A stretch of 14,477 bases of DNA from CAYTNY01 sp964439215 (GTDB taxonomy: Bacteria > Oederibacteriota > PGYV01 > CAYTNY01): positions 1 to 14,477 of the forward strand of contig CAYTNY010000056.1 in assembly GCA_964439215.1 (NCBI GenBank), written 5' to 3'. Positions 1-6,493 of the stretch are shown here, piece by piece. Position 1 is the first letter of the stretch, and each line of letters begins with the position of its first letter. A model generated the notes under the pieces. That model searched no databases. It worked only from the letters and a program-made list of their open reading frames with translations, and was not told the DNA's origin. A program made the translations under genes and the position numbers.

Positions 1-111
1 AACCGAAAACCTGATGAATGCAGGAATGGTTTGGCGGGCGATGGCTTTAGCCTGCGTGGGTTTTGTTTTTGAACTTTGAACTGCTTTATCTTTGAACTTT
101 GAACTATTATT
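1..111. repeat. Dispersed composite repeat, copy 1 (may extend past the window edge)
   Basis: The window opens with a module (1-66) that recurs at 5581-5621 and 6227-6294: it begins AACCGAAAACCTGATGAATG and holds the short palindrome GGCTTTAGCC followed by TGCGTGG. It is followed at 71-111 by heptamer-type sequence (GAACTTT units), the reverse complement of the GTTCAAA units at 5347-5530. Copies 1 and 3 share the same order of parts (module, GTTTTTGTTT-like link, heptamers), but the heptamers are in opposite orientations. No open reading frame is supported. It looks like a genome-interspersed non-coding repeat, and the left boundary is cut by the window. Confidence 0.7.
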
Positions 112-142
112 CACATCTCTGCGTTTCCGGGTTAAAAACAAA

Positions 143-171
143 TTGATAAAAGCTCCGGCGTGTATTAGAAT
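143..171 (+). promoter_or_regulatory. Candidate sigma-70 type promoter of the flippase gene
   Basis: TTGATA (143-148) and TAGAAT (166-171) are separated by 17 bases, each one or two mismatches from consensus. The -10 box lies 27 bases before the start codon at 199, giving a very short leader that carries the SD GGGAG at 190-194. It sits just after the dispersed repeat, so the gene is probably transcribed independently of the repeat. Confidence 0.5.
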
Positions 172-198
172 GTCTTAAAATAATCACACGGGAGTCTT

Positions 199-1794
199 AT
201 GAAAAAACCGCCGGCAGATAAAAGATGGAAATATATGAATGACACCATAAAGACGCGGCTTAAAAAAAATTCACTGACAAAAATACTCTATTTTGCGCTT
301 ACTTTTCCTATTATATTCATACTTACTCCGCTTATACTGGAGTTTGTGGGGAAGGAGGTTTACGGGATATGGGTCATAACGGGCACGATACTTATTTTTC
401 TGGATCTGTTCGGGGGGAGTTCGTCTTTTTCCGCGCTTGGTGTTATAATTCCGGGTTATGACCCGAGAAAAGAGCCGGAGGAAATAAACAAGACCGTAAA
501 TACTCTTTTTGTTTTTCATCTTTTCGCGGCTCTGTTTTTTGCGGTTTTGTATCTTCTGACAAAAGATGAAATAGTAAGTATGTTTTTTAAAGTGGATTCC
601 GCGCTGCTTCCTGAGGTTTATTTTGTTCTCGGCGTAAGCGTGTTTCTTTTTCTGTTCAATTTTGTTATGCTCAGTTTCTGCTATCTGCTTTTGGGGTTTA
701 ATGTTCTGTATCCCATTAACATTGTTCATATAGCCGCGGCTTATGCCAGGGCCGCGCTTATGGTGTGGGTGCTTTACGCGGGGTACGGCATACACGGAAT
801 TGTTGTTGTGCAGATGGGAACCATTATACTGGAAACAATAATGATACTTTTTATCGTAAAAAAAGTATATCCGCCGCTTGTTTTTAATCCTTTGATGTTC
901 AGCGTCAAAAGGCTGAAGATTATTCTGACGCTCAGCATAAAACTGTTTGTGACGCGGGCGGCGCAGCTGGTGAATTACAATGCGGACAAACTCATTCTCG
1001 GGTATTTTATGAACCCTGTAATGGCCGCGTACTACCAGATAGGCGCGGGCATCACGAAATACATATCCCTTGTTCCGGAAATGCTGGGAATGAATTCTCT
1101 GCTTGCCGCCTCTGCTGAGCTGAAGAAAAACAGCCAGCAGGATAAAATATATATGCTTTATGACCGGGTAAGCAAGTACATATTTTTTGCGGGTTTTCTG
1201 CCTGCCTGCGGTATTGTGATATTCGGAAGGGAATTTATCGGCCTGTGGCTGGGAACGGGATATGAAAATGTCTATCTTGTGATGGTTTTTCTGGCAGCAG
1301 GATATCTTTATGGAACCGCTGCCTATCCTGCCGTAAATATTCTGAACGGGCTGGGCAGAGTGAACGGGCCGATGATAATAAATTCAGCGGCAATGGCGGT
1401 CAACATAATACTCAGTATTGTGCTGACGGTAAAATACGGGCTTGCCGGGGCGCTTAGCGCGACCGTGATATCTATATTTTTAGGCACGAGTGCGGTGTGC
1501 ATGCTGTTCTTTGCTTCAATGAAGCATTTGCCGCGGTTTGATGTTATATTTCTGAAACCCGCGGTTTCCGCTGCAGCGGCTTTTGCCGTGAATGCGGGGT
1601 TGGAAGGACTTTTGGGACAGGCCGGAGGCTGGGCGGTTTTGATTCTGAAAACAGGGGTTTTTTCGGCTGTGTATATTGCGGTTTCGGTTTTCATTCTGAA
1701 GCATTTTGATGAAAAAGATATGAGCCTCGTAAAAGGGATTTTTGCCGTGAAAAAAGAAGAAAAACAGAGTGGTTCTGCGGGGAAAAAAGACTGA
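199..1794 (+). CDS. Polysaccharide flippase (MOP superfamily, Wzx/RfbX-like)
   Basis: Integral membrane protein of 531 residues, a usual length for the Wzx/MATE-like MOP superfamily, which moves lipid-linked oligosaccharides across the inner membrane. The sequence shows roughly 12-14 hydrophobic segments between about residue 27 and 505. The N-terminal region (about residues 32-75) has the typical MOP pattern: hydrophobic TFPIIFILTPLIL, then FVGKEVYGIW, then a second helix and a short loop. The central part (about 235-300) has the amphipathic run and helix pair seen midway in these transporters. The C-terminus is a charged Lys/Glu tail of about 25 residues. ATG 199 was chosen because GGGAG (190-194) lies 4 bases before it; a later ATG at 235 lacks an SD. 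The GH9 gene follows 141 bases later but has its own promoter. The substrate cannot be read from sequence: O-antigen, exopolysaccharide or teichuronic-type are all possible. Confidence 0.85.
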   Translation: MKKPPADKRWKYMNDTIKTRLKKNSLTKILYFALTFPIIFILTPLILEFVGKEVYGIWVITGTILIFLDLFGGSSSFSALGVIIPGYDPRKEPEEINKTVNTLFVFHLFAALFFAVLYLLTKDEIVSMFFKVDSALLPEVYFVLGVSVFLFLFNFVMLSFCYLLLGFNVLYPINIVHIAAAYARAALMVWVLYAGYGIHGIVVVQMGTIILETIMILFIVKKVYPPLVFNPLMFSVKRLKIILTLSIKLFVTRAAQLVNYNADKLILGYFMNPVMAAYYQIGAGITKYISLVPEMLGMNSLLAASAELKKNSQQDKIYMLYDRVSKYIFFAGFLPACGIVIFGREFIGLWLGTGYENVYLVMVFLAAGYLYGTAAYPAVNILNGLGRVNGPMIINSAAMAVNIILSIVLTVKYGLAGALSATVISIFLGTSAVCMLFFASMKHLPRFDVIFLKPAVSAAAAFAVNAGLEGLLGQAGGWAVLILKTGVFSAVYIAVSVFILKHFDEKDMSLVKGIFAVKKEEKQSGSAGKKD

Positions 1795-1835
1795 AAAACG
1801 AAACGGCAGTTAATTCAGACGTAATTTGTGCTGTG

Positions 1836-1865
1836 TTGACCAAAACAGAGTTTTTCTGCTATAAT
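1836..1865 (+). promoter_or_regulatory. Strong sigma-70 type promoter of the GH9 gene
   Basis: TTGACC (1836-1841), an 18-base spacer, then a perfect TATAAT (1860-1865). This is among the best consensus matches in the window. Transcription would begin near 1872, leaving a leader of about 64 bases before the TTG start at 1936. It separates the GH9 gene from the flippase upstream. Confidence 0.7.
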
Positions 1866-1926
1866 CTTTAAAAACGCAGGCATAAAAGGTGAGGGACGCC
1901 AAAAAACGTTAAACGGATTTTGGGAC

Positions 1927-1938
1927 GGAGGTATTTTG
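1927..1938 (+). promoter_or_regulatory. Ribosome binding site deciding a TTG start
   Basis: GGAGG (1927-1931) lies 4 bases before TTG 1936-1938. There is no in-frame ATG or GTG between the promoter and the hydrophobic signal-peptide core, so the rare TTG start is the only choice that keeps the charged n-region (METFKIR). Confidence 0.7.
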
Positions 1939-4900
1939 GAAACTTTTAAAATCAGGTGTTATACTCTTTCAGTACTGTTTGTGTTTTTGTCTGCGGTAAT
2001 TTCCTTTTCCGCTCCTGTTACTGATATGATACTTGTTGACCAGCTGGGTTACAGGACAAATTCGGATAAATGGGTGATGGTAAAGGATCCCCGCACAGGC
2101 TTTGATTCATCCTTAAGTTATACTCCGGGAGCTTCTCTTGAACTTCGCAGCGCGTCTGATGATTCTCTTGTTATGACAATACCATTAACTCCGTGGAACA
2201 GCGGGGAGGAGCACACTGATTCGGGCGATATTGTATGGCAGGGGGAGTTTTCTTCAGTTACAGCGCCCGGAACTTATTATATAACTGATCCCGCAAACTC
2301 TGTGCAGTCATATAATTTTGAAATAAGAGATGATGTATATAACGGCGTGCTTGAAGCAAGTATGAAATCATATTATTACCAGCGTTCAGGCTACCCTATA
2401 GAAGACCCTTACGCGGAAGGCTGGACGCACGCGGCTTCGCATCTTCAGCAGACATCTTCTCTTTTATATGACGCGTCGCTCGGCGGAGAGCAGTCCGGCA
2501 CGGAAAGGGATATAAGCGGAGGCTGGTATGACGCGGGCGATTACCGCAAATATACTTCCTGGATGGCTCCTGTAATATGGGATATTGCTTATGGGTATGA
2601 GTTCTTTCCCGGTAATTTTTCTGACTCTACAAACATACCTGAATCAGGAAACGGAGTGCCGGATGTTCTGGATGAGATAAAGTATGAAGTGGACTGGATG
2701 CTTAAAATGCAGAGGGCTGACGGGGCGCTGTATTCGGGATGTTTTGTTGTGGAAGGAATCAACGGTACGGATAATGGTATAGGCGACCCGTCCACGGAAG
2801 ACAGGCCTTATTATTACGCCAATTTTTCAACAGCAGCCACCGGATCGGGCGCGGCTGCGTTTGCGATAGCGGCAAGGCTTTTTGAAGGCAGTGGTGCGTA
2901 TCCCGGATATTCCGATACGCTCAGGGCGGCGGCAGAACTTGCGTGGTCGTTTTTGGAGAGCAATCCCTCAAACATCCAGTACGATCACACAAATTTTGAC
3001 AATGCGGACGCTAACAAGAACGACTCTACAGACGCCGCGTACAGGCTTATGGCAGCGGCAGAGCTTTTCAGGCTCACGGGGGAGAGCCAATATCAAACTT
3101 ATTTTGATTCAAATTATGACAGCGCAATACTGACTGACGGCACTCATCATCCGATAAGCAGCGGGTATTTTGAAACCGGCAATTCAGTACATACGCAGCG
3201 CGCAATGCTGTCGTATGCGGTTGACCCGGCAGCTGCCGGTTCTGTTGTGACAGAGATAAAAGATTCGCTGGATGAGGGGATCCGGAATCAGGCGTATGGG
3301 CAGAGAAATAATAATCCTTATAAATGTTTTATGTGGGACGGGCATTATACCTGGGGCTCAAACGGAATGATGGCGCAGTGGGCAAATATGGCCCTGTGGG
3401 GAGCGCTTTTGGATGTAAATCCTTCTATGACGGATGCGTATATGGATATAGCCGAAGAATATGTTCATTATTACCACGGAAGAAATCCGCTGAATCTTGT
3501 TTATTATACACAGGCTGACAGGTTTGGCGGGGATAAGTACTGCACGGAAATATATCACGGATGGTTTCACGACGGTACTGTATGGGATACAAACCCTGCG
3601 CCGGGATTTCTGCCCGGAGGGCCGAATCAGTATTTTTCGCCGGATGCTTCATACAGCGGCACAATAGAGCCTCCTCAGAATCAGCCGCCCATGAAATCAT
3701 ATAAAGACTGGAACACATCGTGGCCTGAAAATTCCTGGGAGGTAACAGAGAATTCAACAGGCTATCAGTCAAGGCTTGTGCAGCTTATGGCGGCATTTGC
3801 CGCGCCCGCAGGGCCGCTGCCCACTGCCACGGAAACCCCCACGCATACGGACACCATAACTCCCGGAGGGCCGGCTTTTACTTATACCCCGACATATACG
3901 GATACCCCGACTTATACGGCGACTCCCACATACACTAACACTCCGGAATCGGTTATTTTTAACACCTGCGACACTCCGGCATACAACGGAACCTGGTCAG
4001 GAGCCAATGCGTCCCGCTTAATATCATCGGAACCTGACGCGGTTACCGAGGGCACGGGTGCTTTAAGAATAGATGTTGAAACACAGGCACCCTGGCAGGA
4101 TGAAATTGCGAATCTCGGAGGATTTGCTCCAACGGACTGGAGCAATATTGCGGAACTTACGATGGATGTCTATGTAGAGCCGGGGAATGAACCGTGGGGC
4201 GCGGCAGACGGCTGGCATCAGCTGGAGCTTTATGTGGATTCGCAGAACGCTCCCGGAGGAGCGAAGTGGTACAGAAAAATTGCCGCAAGCGTGGATCTCT
4301 CTTCAGGAATGAATAATCTGACCTTTGTTATTGACCGGAGCCTGGATACGGAGGCTGAACCGCTTTTGTCAAATGACCCGCTCAGCAGCCTTATTTTTAT
4401 AATAAGTTCTGAAACCGGAGGGGCGGGAACTTTATACTTTGACAATATGATCTTAAGAACCATTGCGCAGGAAGAGCCGACAGAGACTTATACGCATACT
4501 TTCACGGATACAGAAACATACACACCCACAGAAACCGAAATAATCCCGGACGATACGCCCACGGATACTCCCACATATACATATACTTTTACACAGACCC
4601 CGACATACACGAACACGCCTGAATTTACCCACACGCCTGATCCGGAGCCCACAAAAGAGGAACTTGAAATCACGGATCTAATATTTTATCCCAATCCTTA
4701 TAATCCCGATTCCGGAGCGTCTCCGAAAATTTCCTTTAAAATAACCAGGACAGATGTTGATTCCGTGAGTATAAGAATATATACGTCAAATTTAAGGCTG
4801 GTAAGGGAGGCTGTGTTTGAAGGGGACGAGCTATCTTATATTATGAACAGTAAAGAAATTGATTATCCCGGTTTTGGATTTAAAAGCATGGCAAACGGGA

Positions 4901-4992
4901 TATACTTTTATGTTATAACAGCGGGGTATAAAGGAGAAATGATAAAGTCAAAAATAGGGCAGATGATATTGTTGAGGCGAGGAAGGGAATAG
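1936..4992 (+). CDS. Secreted multidomain glycoside hydrolase family 9 (cellulase-type) with C-terminal FlgD/T9SS-like domain
   Basis: A 1018-residue exported enzyme, probably an endo-beta-1,4-glucanase or other beta-glucan hydrolase. Domains in order: signal peptide 1-26 (cleavage likely after FSA); N-terminal Ig-like domain about 27-133 with the typical VDQLGY opening; GH9 catalytic (alpha/alpha)6 domain about 135-625; Thr/Pro linker about 634-671; a beta-rich module 673-841 that looks like a carbohydrate-binding or CIA30-type sandwich; second Thr/Pro linker about 846-908; C-terminal Ig-like domain 911-1018 opening YPNPYNP (918-924). Catalytic residues are visible: DAGD at 199-202 gives the base and its partner Asp, and E605 in the WEVTENSTGYQ segment aligns with the family's acid Glu. 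HGRNPLN (514-520), H541 and the PGFLPGGPN segment match conserved substrate-cleft regions. The start is TTG 1936 with GGAGG at 1927-1931, spacing 4. No ATG or GTG suits better and the signal peptide begins immediately. Exact substrate and the surface-anchoring role of the C-terminus are inferred. Confidence 0.92.
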   Translation: METFKIRCYTLSVLFVFLSAVISFSAPVTDMILVDQLGYRTNSDKWVMVKDPRTGFDSSLSYTPGASLELRSASDDSLVMTIPLTPWNSGEEHTDSGDIVWQGEFSSVTAPGTYYITDPANSVQSYNFEIRDDVYNGVLEASMKSYYYQRSGYPIEDPYAEGWTHAASHLQQTSSLLYDASLGGEQSGTERDISGGWYDAGDYRKYTSWMAPVIWDIAYGYEFFPGNFSDSTNIPESGNGVPDVLDEIKYEVDWMLKMQRADGALYSGCFVVEGINGTDNGIGDPSTEDRPYYYANFSTAATGSGAAAFAIAARLFEGSGAYPGYSDTLRAAAELAWSFLESNPSNIQYDHTNFDNADANKNDSTDAAYRLMAAAELFRLTGESQYQTYFDSNYDSAILTDGTHHPISSGYFETGNSVHTQRAMLSYAVDPAAAGSVVTEIKDSLDEGIRNQAYGQRNNNPYKCFMWDGHYTWGSNGMMAQWANMALWGALLDVNPSMTDAYMDIAEEYVHYYHGRNPLNLVYYTQADRFGGDKYCTEIYHGWFHDGTVWDTNPAPGFLPGGPNQYFSPDASYSGTIEPPQNQPPMKSYKDWNTSWPENSWEVTENSTGYQSRLVQLMAAFAAPAGPLPTATETPTHTDTITPGGPAFTYTPTYTDTPTYTATPTYTNTPESVIFNTCDTPAYNGTWSGANASRLISSEPDAVTEGTGALRIDVETQAPWQDEIANLGGFAPTDWSNIAELTMDVYVEPGNEPWGAADGWHQLELYVDSQNAPGGAKWYRKIAASVDLSSGMNNLTFVIDRSLDTEAEPLLSNDPLSSLIFIISSETGGAGTLYFDNMILRTIAQEEPTETYTHTFTDTETYTPTETEIIPDDTPTDTPTYTYTFTQTPTYTNTPEFTHTPDPEPTKEELEITDLIFYPNPYNPDSGASPKISFKITRTDVDSVSIRIYTSNLRLVREAVFEGDELSYIMNSKEIDYPGFGFKSMANGIYFYVITAGYKGEMIKSKIGQMILLRRGRE

Positions 4993-5012
4993 GGATAAGT
5001 GGTTTGTGGTTT

Positions 5013-5087
5013 GTAAGAGCGGAAGACATTGAGTTTTGAGTTTTGAGCTTTGAGTTTTGGGAACTGCCACACCTGAAAACAACCGGG
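5013..5087. repeat. Direct repeat A, copy 1, containing TTGAGTT heptamers
   Basis: Starts GTAAGAGCGGAAGACA and ends at ACAACCGGG. The middle (5029-5058) is a period-7 run of TTGAGTT-type units, four units with one variant, then the unique part GGGAACTGCCAC and CCTGAAAACAACC. The same order of parts recurs at 5267-5334 with one heptamer fewer. A weaker match continues upstream of both copies (GGGATAAGTGG and GGGGTAAGTGA). Confidence 0.8.
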
Positions 5088-5161
5088 CGGATTGGCAGAA
5101 ATTCAAACTCTGAAAACAAGGTTTAAAACTTTATATTATTGTTTTTATGGTTTCGTTGTTA

Positions 5162-5181
5162 CCCCCTTTTCAAAAAGGGGG
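5162..5181. terminator. Perfect CCCCCTTTT/AAAAGGGGG hairpin, possible terminator
   Basis: CCCCCTTTT (5162-5170) pairs exactly with AAAAGGGGG (5173-5181) around a 2-base gap, and a second G-run (GGGGG at 5185-5189) follows. It lies 170 bases beyond the GH9 stop and could end that transcript, but there is no clean T-tract after the stem. Similar C-run/T-run/A-run/G-run palindromes are common dispersed intergenic elements in many bacterial genomes, so a repeat identity is equally likely. Confidence 0.4.
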
Positions 5182-5266
5182 CAAGGGGGATTTAGTTTTT
5201 AACGGCGGGAAGACAAGTCAAACCTTGGGAAACAATGTTGAGTACAGAAACAGGGGTAAGTGATTA

Positions 5267-5334
5267 GTAAGAGCGGAAGACAGTGAGTTTTGAGTTTTGA
5301 GTTTTGGGAACTGCCATACCTGAAAACAACCGGG
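5267..5334. repeat. Direct repeat A, copy 2
   Basis: Second copy of the block at 5013-5087: GTAAGAGCGGAAGACA, about three TTGAGTT-type heptamers (5284-5307), GGGAACTGCCAT, then ACAACCGGG. The two copies differ by one heptamer unit and a few substitutions, as expected for slippage within the run. It leads within about 12 bases into the 73-bp tandem repeat. Confidence 0.8.
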
Positions 5335-5346
5335 GGGCCGGGCGAA

Positions 5347-5541
5347 AATAATAGTTCAAAGTTCAAGAGTTCAAAGTTCAAAAGAGCGAACCCGGGGCGC
5401 CTGCCCCTGATTGAACGTAAATAATAGTTCAAAGTTCAAGAGTTCAAGGTTCAAAAGAACAAACCCGGGGCGCTTGCCCCTGACTGAGCGGAAATAATAG
5501 TTCAAAATTCAAGAGTTCAAAGTTCAAAAGAGCGAATCCGG
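5347..5541. repeat. 73-bp tandem repeat, about 2.7 copies
   Basis: Units begin with AATAATAGTTC at 5347, 5420 and 5493, so the period is exactly 73 bases twice. The third unit diverges after about 5541. Each unit has an AT-rich half of GTTCAAA/GTTCAAG heptamers and a GC-rich half that can form a small hairpin: GGGGC 5394-5398 with GCCCC 5403-5407, repeated at 5467-5471 with 5476-5480. The units differ by several point changes. No spacers separate them, which excludes a CRISPR array. Function is unknown. Confidence 0.85.
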
Positions 5542-5565
5542 ATGCCTGGCTGGCGGAGACTTATT

Positions 5566-5621
5566 AAATGCAAAATGCGGAACCGAAAATCTTATGAATG
5601 CAGGAATGGCTTGGCTGGCGC
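5566..5621. repeat. Dispersed composite repeat, copy 2 (truncated)
   Basis: 5581-5621 aligns base for base with 1-41 with only a few differences (AACCGAAAA, then CTTATGAATG and CAGGAATGG). It is preceded by AAATGCAAAATGCGG (5567-5581), a counterpart of the TGCGTAATGCG run before copy 3. The copy stops 9 bases from the stop codon of the small minus-strand gene and lacks the GGCTTTAGCC part and the heptamer tail, so it appears broken off at the gene. Confidence 0.75.
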
Positions 5622-5629
5622 AAAGTCAT

Positions 5630-5929
5630 TTACTCTTTCGTTTCTTTTGATTTTCTGTAGACATAAACTCCAAACGCTCCGGGGTCGGATGATTTTTTAT
5701 CCCCGTCAAAACCCATCATCAACAGCTGCTCATACACTCTTGCGGATTCCATTGAATCAGACGCGAACTTATAAAACCATGGACTGCCTTTTTTCGGCAC
5801 TTTATGGTCCTTGAAAATGGATTTATCCGGTTTTTTTGATACGCCCACATACCATCCCGAAAAAGGCCCGCCTTTTTTTCTTACATACTCTATTATCGCC
5901 TCTTTAAGTTCCTGCTCTACCATTCCCAC
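5630..5929 (-). CDS. Small conserved-looking protein of unknown function (99 aa)
   Basis: A basic protein of 99 residues. I do not recognise a named family. It resembles, from memory, small uncharacterised bacterial proteins with the pattern GWYVGV, a basic loop, a short DHKV-type motif, an aromatic strand, an AR-x-x-E helix and a C-terminal VYVY strand. Here these are SGWYVGVSKKPDK (about 23-35), FKDHKV (37-42), SPWFYKF, SARVYEQLLMMGFDG and GVYVYRK. The opening faintly recalls the first strands of GIY-YIG nucleases, but the catalytic Arg and Glu spacing is absent, so nuclease activity is not claimed. GTG 5929 was chosen: GGAGAGG (5936-5942) is 6 bases upstream, and the likely promoter (5973-6001) starts transcription near 5966, which rules out the upstream ATG at 6001. 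ATG 5923 is the alternative. The gene stands alone inside a repeat island. Confidence 0.72.
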   Translation of the reverse strand: MGMVEQELKEAIIEYVRKKGGPFSGWYVGVSKKPDKSIFKDHKVPKKGSPWFYKFASDSMESARVYEQLLMMGFDGDKKSSDPGAFGVYVYRKSKETKE

Positions 5930-5972
5930 AGCGCACCTCTCCGAAAAATTATTATTATCAGTTCCTTTAATT

Positions 5973-6001
5973 ATTTTATCAGAATCCCGGCGGTGTGGCA
6001 A
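5973..6001 (-). promoter_or_regulatory. Sigma-70 type promoter of the small gene
   Basis: Read on the minus strand: TTGCCA (6001-5996), a 17-base spacer, TAAAAT (5978-5973). Both boxes match consensus at 5 of 6 positions. The predicted start near 5966 gives a leader of about 37 bases that includes the SD GGAGAGG (5942-5936) before GTG 5929. Confidence 0.55.
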
Positions 6002-6098
6002 AGTAAAATAGTTCGAAGTTCAAGAGTTCAAAAAAACACCTCCGGATTTTCGGACGGACGTTAACTTGCGCTTCGGCAGGTTCAGCCGCTGCTTAACC

Positions 6099-6169
6099 CC
6101 CTCCAAGAGTATGTAACAGGCAAAATACCGCCTGTAACATACTCTATCCTCCCCCATAGAGGTGGAGGG
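6099..6169. repeat. Nested inverted-repeat element
   Basis: Inner arms AGAGTATGTAACAGGC (6106-6121) and GCCTGTAACATACTCT (6130-6145) are complementary at 15 of 16 positions around an 8-base loop. Outer arms CCCTCCA (6099-6105) and TGGAGGG (6163-6169) are perfectly complementary. The left arms are contiguous, while on the right 17 bases (6146-6162) intervene. It could be a miniature inverted-repeat element remnant, a structured RNA or a terminator. No T-tract follows on either strand, so terminator is the weakest reading. Confidence 0.65.
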
Positions 6170-6193
6170 CAATAATGAAAAACTGATTTTAAA

Positions 6194-6336
6194 TGCCAAA
6201 TGCGTAATGCGTAATGCGGGAGGGGAAACCGAAAACCTGATGAATACAAAAAAGGTTTGACAGCCGCCGGCTTTAGCCTGCGTGGTTTTTGTTTAATAAT
6301 TCAAAGTTTAAGAGTTCAAGGTTCGAAAGGACAAAC
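6194..6336. repeat. Dispersed composite repeat, copy 3, with heptamer tail
   Basis: A TGCGTAATGCGTAATGCGGG run (6200-6219) precedes AACCGAAAACCTGATGAAT (6227-6245). The module continues through GGCTTTAGCCTGCGTGG and TTTTTGTTT to about 6294, then heptamer-type sequence (TTCAAAGTTTAAGAG, 6300-6314, and TTCAAGGTTCG) runs to about 6336. The AATAAT junction to heptamers resembles the unit start of the 73-bp tandem. The stretch matching CAGGAATGG of copies 1 and 2 is diverged here. Confidence 0.7.
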
Positions 6337-6417
6337 ATAAAACAGCTATACGGTCCTTTTGTGCTGCGGGCAGGTGATTCTGTTTTAAATTATTAATTTT
6401 TCCTGAGTAAATATCAA

Positions 6418-6445
6418 TTGACTTAGGCGGATATTTAATTATAAT
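6418..6445 (+). promoter_or_regulatory. Sigma-70 type promoter of the sugar-nucleotide gene series
   Basis: TTGACT (6418-6423), a 16-base spacer and a perfect TATAAT (6440-6445). The start would be near 6452, leaving about 42 bases of leader that end with the SD GGAGG (6483-6487) before ATG 6494. It probably drives the plus-strand series to 10697, since the following genaps are under 70 bases. Confidence 0.65.
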
Positions 6446-6493
6446 TCAATATGACACAGGCAGAAAAGCTCTGAAAATATCCGGAGGTTTATA

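Larger units (their letters stand above)
4993..5629. other. Repeat-rich intergenic island, left half; no gene supported
   Basis: This stretch of 637 bases between the GH9 stop and the small gene at 5630 holds no credible gene. It is made of a duplicated block (5013-5087 and 5267-5334), a G/C hairpin (5162-5181), a 73-bp tandem repeat (5347-5541) and a truncated copy of the dispersed repeat (5566-5621). Minus-strand reading frames here give low-complexity peptides built on QNSKLKT-like units, which are translations of the heptamers. Confidence 0.7.
6002..6493. other. Repeat-rich intergenic island, right half; no gene supported
   Basis: This stretch of 492 bases between the promoter of the small gene and the sugar-nucleotide fusion gene has no credible gene. 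Contents in order: a short heptamer patch (6007-6031, GTTCGAAGTTCAAGAG type), a nested inverted repeat (6099-6169), copy 3 of the dispersed repeat with heptamer tail (6194-6336), an AT-rich stretch, and the promoter at 6418-6445. Confidence 0.65.

Noticed and set aside
4488..4673. Minus-strand frame rich in Val, Ser and Gly
   Set aside because: It is the antisense reading of the Thr/Pro linker of the GH9 gene.
4913..5432. Minus-strand frames of 68 and 77 codons in the repeat island
   Set aside because: Their peptides are low-complexity translations of heptamer repeats and lack an SD or other coding signs.
5347..5541. CRISPR array
   Set aside because: Units are directly abutting with no unique spacers, differ between copies, and no cas genes are present.
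5542..5814. 90-codon plus-strand frame over the repeat and small gene
   Set aside because: It has no SD, runs through the dispersed repeat and is antisense to the better supported small gene.
5930..6001. Longer N-terminus of the small gene, from ATG 6001
   Set aside because: The added 24 residues would be encoded across the promoter boxes (5973-6001), and the SD GGAGAGG sits before GTG 5929.
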